Shown: positions 1 through 7,880 of the stretch, piece after piece
Position numbering within the stretch: position 1 is the first letter of the stretch
Layout of the letters: the number at the start of each line of letters is the position of its first letter
Source of the DNA: a bacterium c-19
GTDB taxonomy: Bacteria; Bacillota_I; Bacilli_A; Erysipelotrichales; Erysipelotrichaceae
DNA: 44,711 nt
Assembly: GCA_009917405.1 (NCBI GenBank)
Contig: QZED01000016.1
Coordinates: 1-44,711 of the forward strand
Direction: 5' to 3'
Notes under the pieces: model-generated
The model's database searches: none
What the model was told of the DNA's origin: nothing
What the model saw: the letters and a program-made list of their open reading frames with translations, nothing else
Made by a program: the position numbers and the translations under genes

Positions 1-84
1 TTTCTTATTACCATTAGAAACTACAAGTTTTTTGATAATGTCATATTTTAATTGTTCATTCATTCTAAGATACACCTTTCTCAT
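1..84 (-). CDS. Transposase N-terminus, ISNCY/IS1202-like (partial, runs off the left edge)
   Basis: The minus strand encodes 28 residues beginning MRKVYLRMNEQLKYDIIKKL and ending SNGNKK at the window edge. The ATG at 84-82 has a GTGAGG ribosome-binding site 5-6 bases upstream. The opening resembles the helix-turn-helix start of ISNCY (IS1202-type) transposases, in which a short basic N-terminus leads into a 'NGNKK-RAA' recognition helix. That family assignment rests on recall of a short stretch and is tentative. The gene points away from yceD. A hairpin covers its ribosome-binding site (see 89-108). Confidence 0.5.
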   Translation of the reverse strand, partial: MRKVYLRMNEQLKYDIIKKLVVSNGNKK

Positions 85-88
85 AATA

Positions 89-108
89 ACCTCACTTTCT
101 CATGAGGT
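89..108 (-). promoter_or_regulatory. Hairpin covering the ribosome-binding site of the left transposase
   Basis: On the minus strand ACCTCA (108-103) pairs exactly with TGAGGT (94-89), and the second arm contains the GTGAGG Shine-Dalgarno of the transposase starting at 84. Insertion sequences often use such hairpins to block translation of transcripts that enter from outside; applying that here is inference. Confidence 0.4.
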
Positions 109-265
109 CTTATTTTACTTCATCCTTTAGGACAAAATCAATTTCGTTACATTAAGACATTATCATTTTCGATTCATAGCATTTCATAAATAAATGAAAA
201 AAACCTTTTCTTTCTGTCTGTTTTATGGTTTAATAATATGGAACGCACAAAATTGCTTGATTTTA

Positions 266-294
266 TTGACGTAATTCACGTTAAAGCGTATAAT
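266..294 (+). promoter_or_regulatory. Sigma-A promoter of yceD-rpmF
   Basis: TTGACG at 266-271 and TATAAT at 289-294 are separated by exactly 17 bases. This is almost a perfect vegetative promoter and lies about 30 bases upstream of the yceD start. Confidence 0.85.
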
Positions 295-324
295 AGGTGC
301 GTCTGAAACATAGAGGTGATACTT

Positions 325-831
325 TTGAGATGGTCCAAATTGGAACTGCTGCGTGCATCCGAGCATACGATCACGTTTGATGATTCGCTGTCATTTGATG
401 CTTCGGCGTTTTCAGCTATGAACCAGATCAGAGGATTAAACGATGTCCGTGTATCGGGAAAACTTCGTTATGACAGTGATGAAGATCGAGTATTCGCTGA
501 TATAGAAATCAGCGGCACAATGATTCTTCCTTGTGCTGTTACTAACGAGGATGTACCGTATGAGTTTGAAACGGCCTCAACTGAGGTGTTTGCTTTTACG
601 AAATCAAATGATGATGTTCACGAGGCAAAGGGCGATGTCGTAGAATTATTACCGGTCATCTTTCAGTTGATCTTAATGGAAATCCCGTTAAAGGTAGTAA
701 AGAATGAAGTCACTTATCCAAAAGGCAACGGCTGGGAAGTGATGAAGGAATCTGATTACCAAAAACAGAAAAAGGATGAAATTGATCCGCGATTAGCGAA
801 GCTGATGGAATTTAAAGCAGAAGAAGATTAA
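325..831 (+). CDS. yceD: YceD/DUF177 family protein
   Basis: This 168-residue protein belongs to the YceD (DUF177) family, which in bacteria and plastids is linked to 23S rRNA accumulation and large-subunit biogenesis. Its usual neighbour is rpmF, as here. I chose the TTG at 325 because AGAGGTG (312-318) lies 6 bases upstream and the product then opens MRWSKLELL, matching family N-termini such as YlbN of Bacillus; a GTG at 316 is also in frame but sits inside the ribosome-binding site. The C-terminal part carries the conserved '[10 protein letters not shown]' stretch seen in the family. The gene is 16 bases upstream of rpmF and is read from the promoter at 266-294. Confidence 0.9.
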   Translation: MRWSKLELLRASEHTITFDDSLSFDASAFSAMNQIRGLNDVRVSGKLRYDSDEDRVFADIEISGTMILPCAVTNEDVPYEFETASTEVFAFTKSNDDVHEAKGDVVELLPVIFQLILMEIPLKVVKNEVTYPKGNGWEVMKESDYQKQKKDEIDPRLAKLMEFKAEED

Positions 832-847
832 GCAGGAGGTGCTAACA

Positions 848-1021
848 ATGGCAGTACAACAGAGACGTAATTCAAAAACAAGAAAAGCAAAAAGAAGAAC
901 ACACTATAAATTAGCTGCACCGACACTTGTTAAGTGTCCGGCTTGCGGTGAGTACAAGGTACCGCATAAGATGTGTGAATGTGGTGTGTACAACGGTAAC
1001 ACAATCGTAGAAAAAGCATAA
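848..1021 (+). CDS. rpmF: 50S ribosomal protein L32
   Basis: This 57-residue protein is ribosomal protein L32, located near the peptidyl transferase region of the 50S subunit. The N-terminus [19 protein letters not shown] is diagnostic, followed by a zinc ribbon with four cysteines (CPAC near residues 31-34 and CEC near 44-46). This is the zinc-binding, cysteine-containing form of the protein. The ATG at 848 follows AGGAGGT at 835-841, and an in-frame GTG at 839 is less likely because it overlaps that site. It is the second gene of the yceD operon. Confidence 0.97.
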   Translation: MAVQQRRNSKTRKAKRRTHYKLAAPTLVKCPACGEYKVPHKMCECGVYNGNTIVEKA

Positions 1022-1044
1022 AGAGGAGCATTCGCTCTTTTTTA
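1021..1044 (+). terminator. Terminator of yceD-rpmF
   Basis: GAGC (1026-1029) and GCTC (1034-1037) form the core stem around a 4-base loop. It extends outward through A-T and G-T pairs and is followed by a run of about seven T. It begins right after the rpmF stop codon. Confidence 0.75.
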
Positions 1045-1114
1045 TTTGTATCGATAAAGAGTAGGGATCGTCCAAATGACAGTTTCCCTGTTTGTATCGA
1101 TACACGTATCGTTT

Positions 1115-1144
1115 GATTCTATAGGTCTTTATGATTCTATAGGT
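1115..1144 (+). repeat. Short direct repeat in the rpmF-rimP gap
   Basis: GATTCTATAGGT occurs at 1115-1126 and again at 1133-1144. Just upstream are related GTATCGATA motifs near 1049 and 1094. The 291-base gap holds no convincing gene. The function of the repeats is unknown and they may be chance. Confidence 0.4.
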
Positions 1145-1219
1145 TTGGTTGGAAATATATTAAGAATAAGTACAGGCGGCGTAAAACAGCATAATCATGA
1201 TAAAAATATTCAAAAAGCA

Positions 1220-1248
1220 TTGTATTTAAAGGAAAATCGTGGTATATT
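1220..1248 (+). promoter_or_regulatory. Promoter of the rimP-nusA-infB operon
   Basis: TTGTAT at 1220-1225 and TATATT at 1243-1248 are separated by 17 bases. The pair is upstream of a conserved-type leader hairpin and of rimP. Confidence 0.6.
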
Positions 1249-1266
1249 AATAACGAACTTCAACAG

Positions 1267-1291
1267 GAGTGGGTCATGCCCACTCTATTAT
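1267..1291 (+). promoter_or_regulatory. Leader hairpin upstream of rimP (attenuator-like)
   Basis: GAGTGGG (1267-1273) and CCCACTC (1279-1285) form a perfect 7-bp stem with a 5-base loop, followed by an A/T-rich stretch (TATTATTAT) rather than a pure T-run. A hairpin of very similar sequence precedes rimP (ylxS) in many Firmicutes as I recall. It could attenuate transcription of the nusA operon; that role is inferred. Confidence 0.55.
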
Positions 1292-1312
1292 TATGTTTAA
1301 AGGAGCGAAGCA

Positions 1313-1780
1313 GTGGAAAATACCAAAAATATTGAAATGGTGATCGAACCGATCTTACAAAAGATGAACTTGCATTTATATGAGATCGGCTGGCACAAAG
1401 AAAATCAGATGACAATATTGCGTGTGGCACTGATGAAGGATGACGGCACAATCGATATCGATACTTGTGCAGCTGTCAGTGAACAGATATCCGAGGTGTT
1501 GGATGAACGTGATTTGATTGCACATGAATACTTTTTAGAGGTATGCTCACCCGGCGCAGAACGGGAATTAAAGAATGATGCGGACATTAGATCGGCACTC
1601 AATGCGTATGTGTATGTCAAATACAAAAATCCCAAAGCAGGAAGAAGTGAGATCACGGGAACCTTGCTTTATGCGGATGATCAAGTTTTGGAAATTTCCT
1701 ATATGGATAAAGCAGTGAAGCGACAGGCGAAAATTGAACGTGAAAATATTGCGTTCATTCGTTTGGCGGTAAAAATATAA
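1313..1780 (+). CDS. rimP: Ribosome maturation factor RimP
   Basis: This 155-residue protein is RimP (YlxS), which helps the 30S subunit mature. It has the usual two parts: an N-terminal alpha/beta domain with the family stretch 'YFLEVCSPGAERELKN', which is the hallmark 'EVSSPGLDRPL' motif in variant form, and a C-terminal SH3-like barrel. It starts with GTG at 1313, 6-7 bases after AGGAGCG. It is the first gene of the rimP-nusA-rnpM-ylxQ-infB-rbfA operon, and nusA follows 19 bases later. Confidence 0.95.
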   Translation: MENTKNIEMVIEPILQKMNLHLYEIGWHKENQMTILRVALMKDDGTIDIDTCAAVSEQISEVLDERDLIAHEYFLEVCSPGAERELKNDADIRSALNAYVYVKYKNPKAGRSEITGTLLYADDQVLEISYMDKAVKRQAKIERENIAFIRLAVKI

Positions 1781-1799
1781 GCAGAAAGGATAAAGAGAG

Positions 1800-3485
1800 A
1801 TGAATTTAAAAGATTTTATGGCTGCGATGCAGGCTATTGAAAGTGATCGTAAATTATCAAAAGAGATTGTAGTTGATGCTTTGACGGAAGCACTGGAAAA
1901 GGCTTATCGTAAACATATTGAAATACCTGACGCACTTGTCAGAGTGGATATCAATGATAAGGGAACGATTAAAGTTTATCAGCAGCGTAAAGTTGTGGAG
2001 AGCGTTGAAGATGATGAATTAGAGATTTCATTAGTCGATGCAAAACGAATCAAACAGGAATTTCAGTTGGATGATTTGGTGGAGCAGGAAGTGAATATCG
2101 CTGAAATGGGGCGCGCTGCCGTTGTTTTGGCGAAGAATGTCATGAAGCAGAAAATTCGTGAGGCAGAGAAACAGGCTGTCTATGATGAATACTGTGATAA
2201 AGTGGAAGAAATGGTTATCGGTACGGTGGAAACAGTCGAAGATAAATTTGTGATTGTCAATATCGGCAAGACTATGGCACTAATGCCGAAAAACCAACAG
2301 ATTCCCGGTGAAAAGTATTATGAGGGACAGCGTCTTCGCGTTGTGATCAACGAAGTGAACAAAGAGACGAAGGGCGCTCAGGTGCTTGTATCACGCGGTG
2401 CCGCTACTTTAGTGAAGCGTCTGTTTGAAAAAGAGGTGCCGGAGATTTATCAGGGAGTAATTGAAATCAAAGCGATTGCTCGTGAAGCCGGTGAACGTAC
2501 TAAGATGGCAGTATATTCAAATAATGACAATGTTGATCCGATCGGCGCATGTATCGGACCTCGCGGGTCTCGTGTTCAGGTTGTCATTGATGAACTGCGC
2601 GGTGAAAAAATCGATATCTTTGAATGGAGCGATGATGTCACAGAGCTGATTAAGAACGCATTGTCGCCGGCAGAGGTATTGGCAGTAATTCCGAGCGAAG
2701 AACGCAAAAACGGTCTGTTGGTAATTGTAGGTGACAATCAGTTATCATTGGCAATCGGTAAAAAAGGCAAAAATGCTCGTTTGGCGGTGAAGCTGACAGG
2801 ATCTAAAATTGATATTAAGTCAGAAAGTGATATTAATGAAAAGGGTATTGATTGGCGCTCTATTGCAGAGGAACAACGAGCTCTGTATTTGAAAAACAAA
2901 GAGGAAGAAAAAGCCAAAGCTCAGGCTATGCGCTTTGAGGCTGTAGAAGCAGAATCAGTGCAGCCAGTGGAAACACCGGATTTTGCTTACAATGATGTGA
3001 TTGAAGATACACATGTGGATGAAATGATTCGTGAAGAAGCACAGACTGCGGCAGTAACCGAAACGAAAGCAGAAGTTAAAGAGGAAGCGGTTGTTCAAAC
3101 AGCGAAGAAACCTGAAAAGGAAACTGCGGATAAAGCTGTAAGTGATTTAGAGGAAGCAGCTCGTTTGGCGAAGGAAAAACAACGTCAGGAAGGCTTGAAT
3201 ATCAAAGAAAAACAAGAATATGTATCTAAATTTGAAAAGATTCTTGATAACAAGACTTCAAAAGATGAACATTCCGCAGTTAAGAAAAGCTTCAAACGCA
3301 AAGATGAGGATGAGCCTAAGCGCAAGACAACCTTTGATTTAAGTAAAAAGGATTATGAATTGAAACCGATTTATACCGAAGAGGAATTAGAGGAAATTGC
3401 TCGTCAGGAAGCAGAGGAACAGGAAAACGATTGGATCAATGACGATATTGATTTTGATGAATACGATCAATATTACGAGGAATAA
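1800..3485 (+). CDS. nusA: Transcription termination/antitermination factor NusA with long charged tail
   Basis: NusA binds RNA polymerase and nascent RNA and modulates pausing, termination and antitermination. The order is an N-terminal polymerase-binding domain (about 1-130), an S1 domain (about 138-200, 'GTVETVEDKFVIVNIGK'), KH1 (about 235-285, 'IGPRGSRVQVVIDELRGEKI') and KH2 (about 305-350, 'IGKKGKNARLAVKLTGSKI'). Total length is 561 residues, whereas Bacillus-type NusA ends shortly after KH2 at about 370. The last 210 residues are rich in Glu, Lys, Ala and Asp, are probably coiled-coil or disordered, and end in a very acidic stretch. The ATG at 1800 follows AAAGAGAG. Confidence 0.97.
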   Translation: MNLKDFMAAMQAIESDRKLSKEIVVDALTEALEKAYRKHIEIPDALVRVDINDKGTIKVYQQRKVVESVEDDELEISLVDAKRIKQEFQLDDLVEQEVNIAEMGRAAVVLAKNVMKQKIREAEKQAVYDEYCDKVEEMVIGTVETVEDKFVIVNIGKTMALMPKNQQIPGEKYYEGQRLRVVINEVNKETKGAQVLVSRGAATLVKRLFEKEVPEIYQGVIEIKAIAREAGERTKMAVYSNNDNVDPIGACIGPRGSRVQVVIDELRGEKIDIFEWSDDVTELIKNALSPAEVLAVIPSEERKNGLLVIVGDNQLSLAIGKKGKNARLAVKLTGSKIDIKSESDINEKGIDWRSIAEEQRALYLKNKEEEKAKAQAMRFEAVEAESVQPVETPDFAYNDVIEDTHVDEMIREEAQTAAVTETKAEVKEEAVVQTAKKPEKETADKAVSDLEEAARLAKEKQRQEGLNIKEKQEYVSKFEKILDNKTSKDEHSAVKKSFKRKDEDEPKRKTTFDLSKKDYELKPIYTEEELEEIARQEAEEQENDWINDDIDFDEYDQYYEE

Positions 3486-3503
3486 GAACAGGAGGAGCTG
3501 CAT

Positions 3504-3764
3504 ATGAAAAAAATACCGATGCGACGCTGTGTGGCTACCGGTGAAAGCCTTCCTAAAAAAGAATTGCTGCGCATCGTTCGCACTCCGTCAGGTGAAGTTG
3601 TCATCGATGAAAGCGGACGTCAAAACGGACGCGGTGCTTACTTGAAAAAATGCAAGGAAGCACTCGAACTGGCGATTAAACGCAAGTCGCTTGTCAGGGC
3701 ATTGGAATGTGAAATCCCTGATGAGATCTATGCGAAATTAGCGGAGATGTTTGAGCATGAGTAA
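3504..3764 (+). CDS. rnpM: YlxR/RnpM RNA-binding protein
   Basis: This is an 86-residue member of the YlxR (DUF448) family. The diagnostic features are an N-terminal 'PMRRCVATGE' and a central 'GRQNGRGAYLKKC'. Family members bind RNA; the Bacillus protein has been reported to modulate RNase P and is called RnpM. The start is ATG 3504 behind GGAGGAG. It sits in its standard place between nusA and ylxQ, and its last 8 bases overlap ylxQ. Confidence 0.93.
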   Translation: MKKIPMRRCVATGESLPKKELLRIVRTPSGEVVIDESGRQNGRGAYLKKCKEALELAIKRKSLVRALECEIPDEIYAKLAEMFEHE

Positions 3765-4050
3765 TGTGTCGGGACTGTTGGGCTTGGCACAGCGCTCACG
3801 CAAGCTGAAATACGGTGATGAGGTAATACGCGCCGTTCAGCAGAAAACAGCTTATCTTGTGATTATTACCGTAGAATGCGGTGATAATATGCGTAAAAAG
3901 CTGATTGATAAATGTACCTTTTATCAAATCCCTTATGTTTTTATGGAAGAATCGATGATGAATCAGGCAATCGGTACTTGGAATCGCAAGGCGGTTGCCG
4001 TATTAGATCAAGGTTTTGCACAAAAGCTTCATGCTTGCTTGAAAGGCTAG
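3757..4050 (+). CDS. ylxQ: L7Ae-type K-turn RNA-binding protein YlxQ
   Basis: This 97-residue protein has the L7Ae/L30e fold that binds kink-turn RNA, with the family pattern '[22 protein letters not shown]' near the start. YlxQ proteins are encoded between ylxR and infB, as here. ATG 3757 was chosen; an in-frame TTG at 3751 is possible and would add two residues. The start overlaps the end of ylxR, suggesting translational coupling. The in vivo RNA target is not known from sequence. Confidence 0.9.
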   Translation: MSNVSGLLGLAQRSRKLKYGDEVIRAVQQKTAYLVIITVECGDNMRKKLIDKCTFYQIPYVFMEESMMNQAIGTWNRKAVAVLDQGFAQKLHACLKG

Positions 4051-4058
4051 GTGATATT

Positions 4059-5915
4059 ATGGCAAGACAACCACAAAGAAGAAATAACAATAATAAGAAG
4101 AGAGCGAATCGCAATCACGGCGGCGGTGCACAAGCACAGCCTAAGAAGCGCGAGGAAGTAAAGGAATTGACCTACAGCGGTCCGATGAGCGTTCAGGAAT
4201 TAGCTGAAAAACTGAACCGCAATGCCAGTGAGATCATAAAACTGTTATTTATGATGGGAACAATGGTTACGATCAATTCAACATTAGATGAAGAAAATAT
4301 TGAATTGATTTGTATGGAATTCAATGTGGAAACACATAAGGAAATCATCATTGAGGAAAGTGATTTCGAGGAAATGATTTCACTTGATGAAGATGATGAT
4401 GCAAGTAAAGTTTCAAGACCGCCGGTTATTACGATTATGGGACATGTCGATCACGGTAAGACGACACTTTTGGATACGATCCGTAAGACTCATGTAACGG
4501 CGGGTGAATTCGGCGGGATCACGCAGCATATCGGTGCTTATCAAGTAACGGTGAAAGGGAAAAAGGTTACCTTCTTGGATACTCCGGGACATGAGGCGTT
4601 TACCGCAATGCGTGCGCGCGGCGCAAAGATTACTGATATTGTTATTATCGTTGTAGCTGCCGATGACGGTGTAATGCCGCAGACTAAGGAAGCTGTGGAT
4701 CATGCGAAGGCAGCGGGTGTACCGGTAATTGTTGCGGTAAATAAAATGGATAAGCCGGGAGTGAATCCCGACCGCATTATGTCCGAAATGGCAGAGCTCG
4801 ATATGATGCCTGAGGAATGGGGCGGTAATACGATTTTCTGTAAAATCAGTGCGAAAAGCGGTGAGGGTGTCAAGGAGCTGCTTGATACGATTATGATTTT
4901 GGCAGAGGTAGAGGACTTTAAGGCAAATCCGAACAAATCAGCGGTCGGTACAGTGATTGAGGCCAAGCTTGATAAAGGACGCGGTCCGGTCGCAACGCTG
5001 TTGATTCAAAGTGGTACTTTACATGCGGGAGACAGTTTGGTTGTCGGAACTGCTTTCGGTCGTGTGCGTAAGATGGTGGATGATTTAGGACGTGAATTGA
5101 AAACCGCCTTGCCGTCTACTCCGGTGGAAATCATCGGTTTAAATGATGTACCGATTGCCGGTGATATTTTTAAGGTATTTGACAGTGAGAAAAAAGCCCG
5201 TCAGATTGCCGAAACAAGATTACAAAAGCGTATTGATTCCGAACGCAATGCGACAAGTGCGATGTCATTAGATGATTTGGCCCGTCAAATTGAAGAAGGA
5301 AATTTGCAGACGATCAATATTATTATCAAAGCGGATGTTCAAGGAAGTGCCGAAGCGGTAAAGGCAAGCATGGAAAAAATCGATGTACAGGGCGTTCGCG
5401 TCAATGTGATTCGCTCTTCGGCAGGTGCGATCACAGAATCCGATATTATGTTAGCCAGTGCATCAAATGCGATGATTTACGGCTTCAATGTTCGCCCGAA
5501 TGCGACAGTACGTAAAAAAGCTGAGGAAGAAGGCATTGAGATTCATCTGCATAACATAATTTATAAGGCATTAGAAGAAATGGAAAATGCGATGAAGGGT
5601 ATGCTTGCGCCGGTATATGAGGAAGTCGTTATCGGACAGGCAGAGGTTCGTCAATTATTCAAAGTTAGTAAAATCGGTACGATTGCCGGTTGTATGGTGA
5701 CAGACGGCTTTTTGAAAAAGGAATGCAGCGTGCGTTTGATTCGTGACGGTGTTGTTATCTATAACGGTAAGCTGGCATCCTTGCGTCGTTTCCAAAATGA
5801 TGTGAAGGAAGTACAAAACGGCTTCGACTGCGGCTTAACGATTGAAAATTACAATGATCTTAAGATGGATGATGTAATTGAGGCGTATGAGGATCAGCAG
5901 GTTGAAGTACAATAA
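4059..5915 (+). CDS. infB: Translation initiation factor IF-2
   Basis: IF-2 is the GTPase that brings initiator tRNA to the 30S subunit and promotes 50S joining. The 618-residue product has a short basic Asn/Lys-rich N-terminus, an IF2-N helix domain (about 43-95), a G domain with G1 'GHVDHGKT' near residue 128, 'DTPGHEAF' (G3) and 'NKMD' (G4), then domains II, III and IV. The N-terminal region is shorter than in Bacillus (about 716 residues in total). The frame stays open upstream to 3912, but ATG 4059 with AGGTGA at 4049-4054 gives the expected MARQPQRRN start right after ylxQ. Confidence 0.97.
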   Translation: MARQPQRRNNNNKKRANRNHGGGAQAQPKKREEVKELTYSGPMSVQELAEKLNRNASEIIKLLFMMGTMVTINSTLDEENIELICMEFNVETHKEIIIEESDFEEMISLDEDDDASKVSRPPVITIMGHVDHGKTTLLDTIRKTHVTAGEFGGITQHIGAYQVTVKGKKVTFLDTPGHEAFTAMRARGAKITDIVIIVVAADDGVMPQTKEAVDHAKAAGVPVIVAVNKMDKPGVNPDRIMSEMAELDMMPEEWGGNTIFCKISAKSGEGVKELLDTIMILAEVEDFKANPNKSAVGTVIEAKLDKGRGPVATLLIQSGTLHAGDSLVVGTAFGRVRKMVDDLGRELKTALPSTPVEIIGLNDVPIAGDIFKVFDSEKKARQIAETRLQKRIDSERNATSAMSLDDLARQIEEGNLQTINIIIKADVQGSAEAVKASMEKIDVQGVRVNVIRSSAGAITESDIMLASASNAMIYGFNVRPNATVRKKAEEEGIEIHLHNIIYKALEEMENAMKGMLAPVYEEVVIGQAEVRQLFKVSKIGTIAGCMVTDGFLKKECSVRLIRDGVVIYNGKLASLRRFQNDVKEVQNGFDCGLTIENYNDLKMDDVIEAYEDQQVEVQ

Positions 5916-5930
5916 CATTAGGTGATTGTT

Positions 5931-6269
5931 ATGAGTATGAAAAAAGATAAAATAGCCGGAATTATTCAAAAGGAAATTTCGGAAATCATTCAGTTTGAGT
6001 TAAAAGACCCTAAGATCGGTTTTATTACGATTACCGATGTAATTGTCAGCGGCGATTTATCCATTGCGAAGGTTTATGTTTCGTTTTTAGGACAGGAAGC
6101 ACGCAAAGAGGCAGGTATGAAGGCATTAGAGCGTTCTAAAGGCTTTATTCGCACTCAACTGGCTAAGCGCATGACAATTCGCAAGGTGCCGCAGTTAATC
6201 TTTCTGCATGATCATGCACTTGAAAACGGCAATAAGATTGAGCGGATTATCGCTGATTTGAATAAATAG
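5931..6269 (+). CDS. rbfA: 30S ribosome-binding factor RbfA
   Basis: This 112-residue KH-type protein is RbfA, which binds immature 30S subunits and supports 16S rRNA 5'-end maturation. Family landmarks are 'IQKEISEIIQFELKDPKIGFITITDV' (residues about 10-35) and 'RKVPQLIFLHDHALENGNKIERII' at the end. The ATG at 5931 lies 5 bases after TAGGTGA; a GTG at 5922 is in frame but overlaps the ribosome-binding site. It is the last gene of the rimP operon here, since truB and ribF, common next genes, are absent. Confidence 0.96.
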   Translation: MSMKKDKIAGIIQKEISEIIQFELKDPKIGFITITDVIVSGDLSIAKVYVSFLGQEARKEAGMKALERSKGFIRTQLAKRMTIRKVPQLIFLHDHALENGNKIERIIADLNK

Positions 6270-6288
6270 AGAAGTTGTAATTGTATAG

Positions 6289-6320
6289 GACAGCGGGTGA
6301 TTAAATTCGTTGTCTTTTTT
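6289..6320 (+). terminator. Terminator of the rimP-rbfA operon
   Basis: GACAGCG (6289-6295) pairs with CGTTGTC (6308-6314) through seven base pairs including one G-T, followed by six T. It lies 20 bases after rbfA. Confidence 0.8.
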
Positions 6321-6420
6321 ATTGCTTTACAAAATAAACACTGATCAAATGTGATTTATTACTTTATAATAAAAAGATGCATGATCACTGTTTTAATTAA
6401 AATTTGCGCATAAAATAAAA

Positions 6421-6446
6421 ACCTCGTATCATACTAATCTCGAGGT
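6421..6446 (+). promoter_or_regulatory. Hairpin over the ribosome-binding site of the Asn/Gln-rich protein
   Basis: ACCTCG (6421-6426) is the exact reverse complement of CGAGGT (6441-6446), and the second arm contains the GAGGTG Shine-Dalgarno of the gene starting at 6454. The loop contains CATACTA (6430-6436), which looks like a sporulation sigma -10 box, with GCATA at 6408-6412 upstream. The sequence could be an RNA switch, an operator or a promoter. A vegetative -10 (TATAAT) also lies at 6365-6370. Confidence 0.4.
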
Positions 6447-6453
6447 GATAAAA

Positions 6454-6741
6454 ATGGAAAGAAAAAAACAGTATAATGAAAAACAGGTACAACAGGATTT
6501 ATATCAGTATGAGATGGGCATTGAATTAGGTGCTGAAGTTGAAGAACAGAAGCAGCAGCATCAAAATGAGTATCAGAAAGACAATCAGTGCCGCGATTAT
6601 AAAAGCAACAATAATCAGTCAAACAACTCACGCTCTTTAAATCAGAACAATCAACAGAATCGTCAAAATGAACGCAATGAGCGTCAGAACAACAATCGCA
6701 ATAACAATCAGAACCAACAAAACAATCGTAATTTCCGTTAA
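6454..6741 (+). CDS. Small Asn/Gln-rich protein, possibly a small acid-soluble spore protein
   Basis: I do not recognise this 95-residue protein with certainty. Residues 1-50 are mixed and charged; residues 50-95 are almost entirely Asn, Gln and Arg, so that part is low-complexity and probably disordered. Near residue 17 it carries YQYEMGIELGAEV, which aligns loosely with the KYEIASEFGV site where GPR protease cuts small acid-soluble spore proteins. Gamma-type spore proteins are also short and Gln/Asn-rich. The start is ATG 6454 behind GAGGTG. The gene stands alone between two terminators. The spore-protein idea is inference; a nucleic-acid-binding low-complexity protein is an alternative. 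Confidence 0.6.
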   Translation: MERKKQYNEKQVQQDLYQYEMGIELGAEVEEQKQQHQNEYQKDNQCRDYKSNNNQSNNSRSLNQNNQQNRQNERNERQNNNRNNNQNQQNNRNFR

Positions 6742-6753
6742 TTGCGGGAGATA

Positions 6754-6793
6754 AAAGCTGTCTCTTTCTCAGTGAAAGCAGATAGCTTTTTTT
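6754..6793 (+). terminator. Terminator of the Asn/Gln-rich protein gene
   Basis: AAAGCTGTCT (6754-6763) pairs with AGATAGCTTT (6780-6789) over ten base pairs with one G-T, followed by further T residues. Confidence 0.8.
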
Positions 6794-6880
6794 ATGTTAG
6801 TCTGATATAATGATGAACAGCGATGTTTGATATGTAAATGTCAAATAATAAAGTTCATCCTCAAGGAAAGGGGAATGTGT

Positions 6881-7666
6881 ATGTATCGTTGTCCGAAATG
6901 TCATAAAGAATTAAATAGAATCGCGAATTCCTATATATGTGATAATCATCATTGTTATGACATAGCGAAAAGCGGTTATGTAAACCTTTGCCTGCATCAA
7001 CGAAAAGCACAGGGCGATAATAAAGAAATGGTACAGGCACGCAGTGAGTTTTTACAACAAGCATATTATGAGCCGCTGCGACAGCGATTGATTGCACTGA
7101 TGAAGCAATATCCCTCATATTGTATAATCGATGCCGGATGCGGACAGGGCTATTATACAAATGAAATTGCGAAAGCGATACCTTCAAGTGAGGTGTATGG
7201 CTTCGACTTATCAAAGTTTGCATTAAAAAAGGCAGCCGGTAAGGTAGAAAATACTCATTATGCGTTGGCAAGTATAGCCGATCTGCCACTTTGTGATCAC
7301 TGTGCGGACATTATCATATCTGTGTTTGCGCCAATCTATGAAAAAGAATTTGAACGGTTATTAAAAACAAACGGCTGTTTCATTAAGGTAGGTCCCGGAC
7401 CAAAGCATCTATGGGAACTGAAGCAGCTGCTATATGAAACTGTTTATGAAAATGAAGCTCCTAAACCGATGGATTGTTTGAAACTCATTCATAATGAAGC
7501 ATTGAGATATGAAACAGACTTTGAACATTCTCAACATATTCAAGCATTATTGATGATGACTCCGTATGCTTATCGAACTCCTAAATCCGCAATACAGCGT
7601 TTGGAATCAATCGGGAAGCTGCATGCGACCTTGGATTTTTATATTCAAGTATGGCAGAAACAGTGA
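6881..7666 (+). CDS. rlmA: RlmA-type 23S rRNA (guanine-N1) methyltransferase
   Basis: This 261-residue protein matches the RlmA family, which methylates N1 of a guanine in the helix 35 region of 23S rRNA using S-adenosylmethionine. The N-terminus has the zinc site of the family (C4, C7, C20 and H24 or C25), followed by the conserved 'SGYVNLCL' segment. The SAM-binding motif 'IDAGCGQGYY' is near residue 84. The ATG at 6881 lies 8 bases after an AAAGGGG tract; ATG 6875 is too close to it. The exact target base (the RlmA-I versus RlmA-II types) cannot be read from the sequence. It is a single gene with no obvious partners. Confidence 0.88.
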   Translation: MYRCPKCHKELNRIANSYICDNHHCYDIAKSGYVNLCLHQRKAQGDNKEMVQARSEFLQQAYYEPLRQRLIALMKQYPSYCIIDAGCGQGYYTNEIAKAIPSSEVYGFDLSKFALKKAAGKVENTHYALASIADLPLCDHCADIIISVFAPIYEKEFERLLKTNGCFIKVGPGPKHLWELKQLLYETVYENEAPKPMDCLKLIHNEALRYETDFEHSQHIQALLMMTPYAYRTPKSAIQRLESIGKLHATLDFYIQVWQKQ

Positions 7667-7826
7667 AAAGAAGATCTTTAATGTTTCAATATTTCATTTT
7701 GATTGTACATTTGATATATATCTATAAAGAATGGCAAAGAGGACACGGTATCTTTAAGAAAACAGAATGAAAAACTGATTACATAAGGATAATTTCACAT
7801 AAGGCATAGTAAGCAATGCTTGAATA

Positions 7827-7835
7827 TGCTATAAT
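7827..7835 (+). promoter_or_regulatory. Extended -10 promoter of ffh
   Basis: TG at 7827-7828, one base, then TATAAT at 7830-7835 make an extended -10 element 45 bases upstream of ffh. No good -35 box is seen. The 214-base gap between rlmA and ffh holds no other feature that I can support. Confidence 0.55.
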
Positions 7836-7880
7836 TAACAAATAGAATTGACAGAGTGAAATAAAGAGAGGTTGAATATT

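Noticed and set aside
1076-1300. Open frame in the rpmF-rimP gap
   Set aside because: It runs over direct repeats, the rimP promoter and the leader hairpin, and its product has no family features.
3912-4058. N-terminal extension of infB
   Set aside because: It overlaps ylxQ in another frame, and ATG 4059 has a good ribosome-binding site and gives the expected IF-2 start.
6861-7289. Minus-strand open frame of 142 codons inside rlmA
   Set aside because: Antisense shadow of a gene with clear methyltransferase motifs; no ribosome-binding site or recognisable domain.
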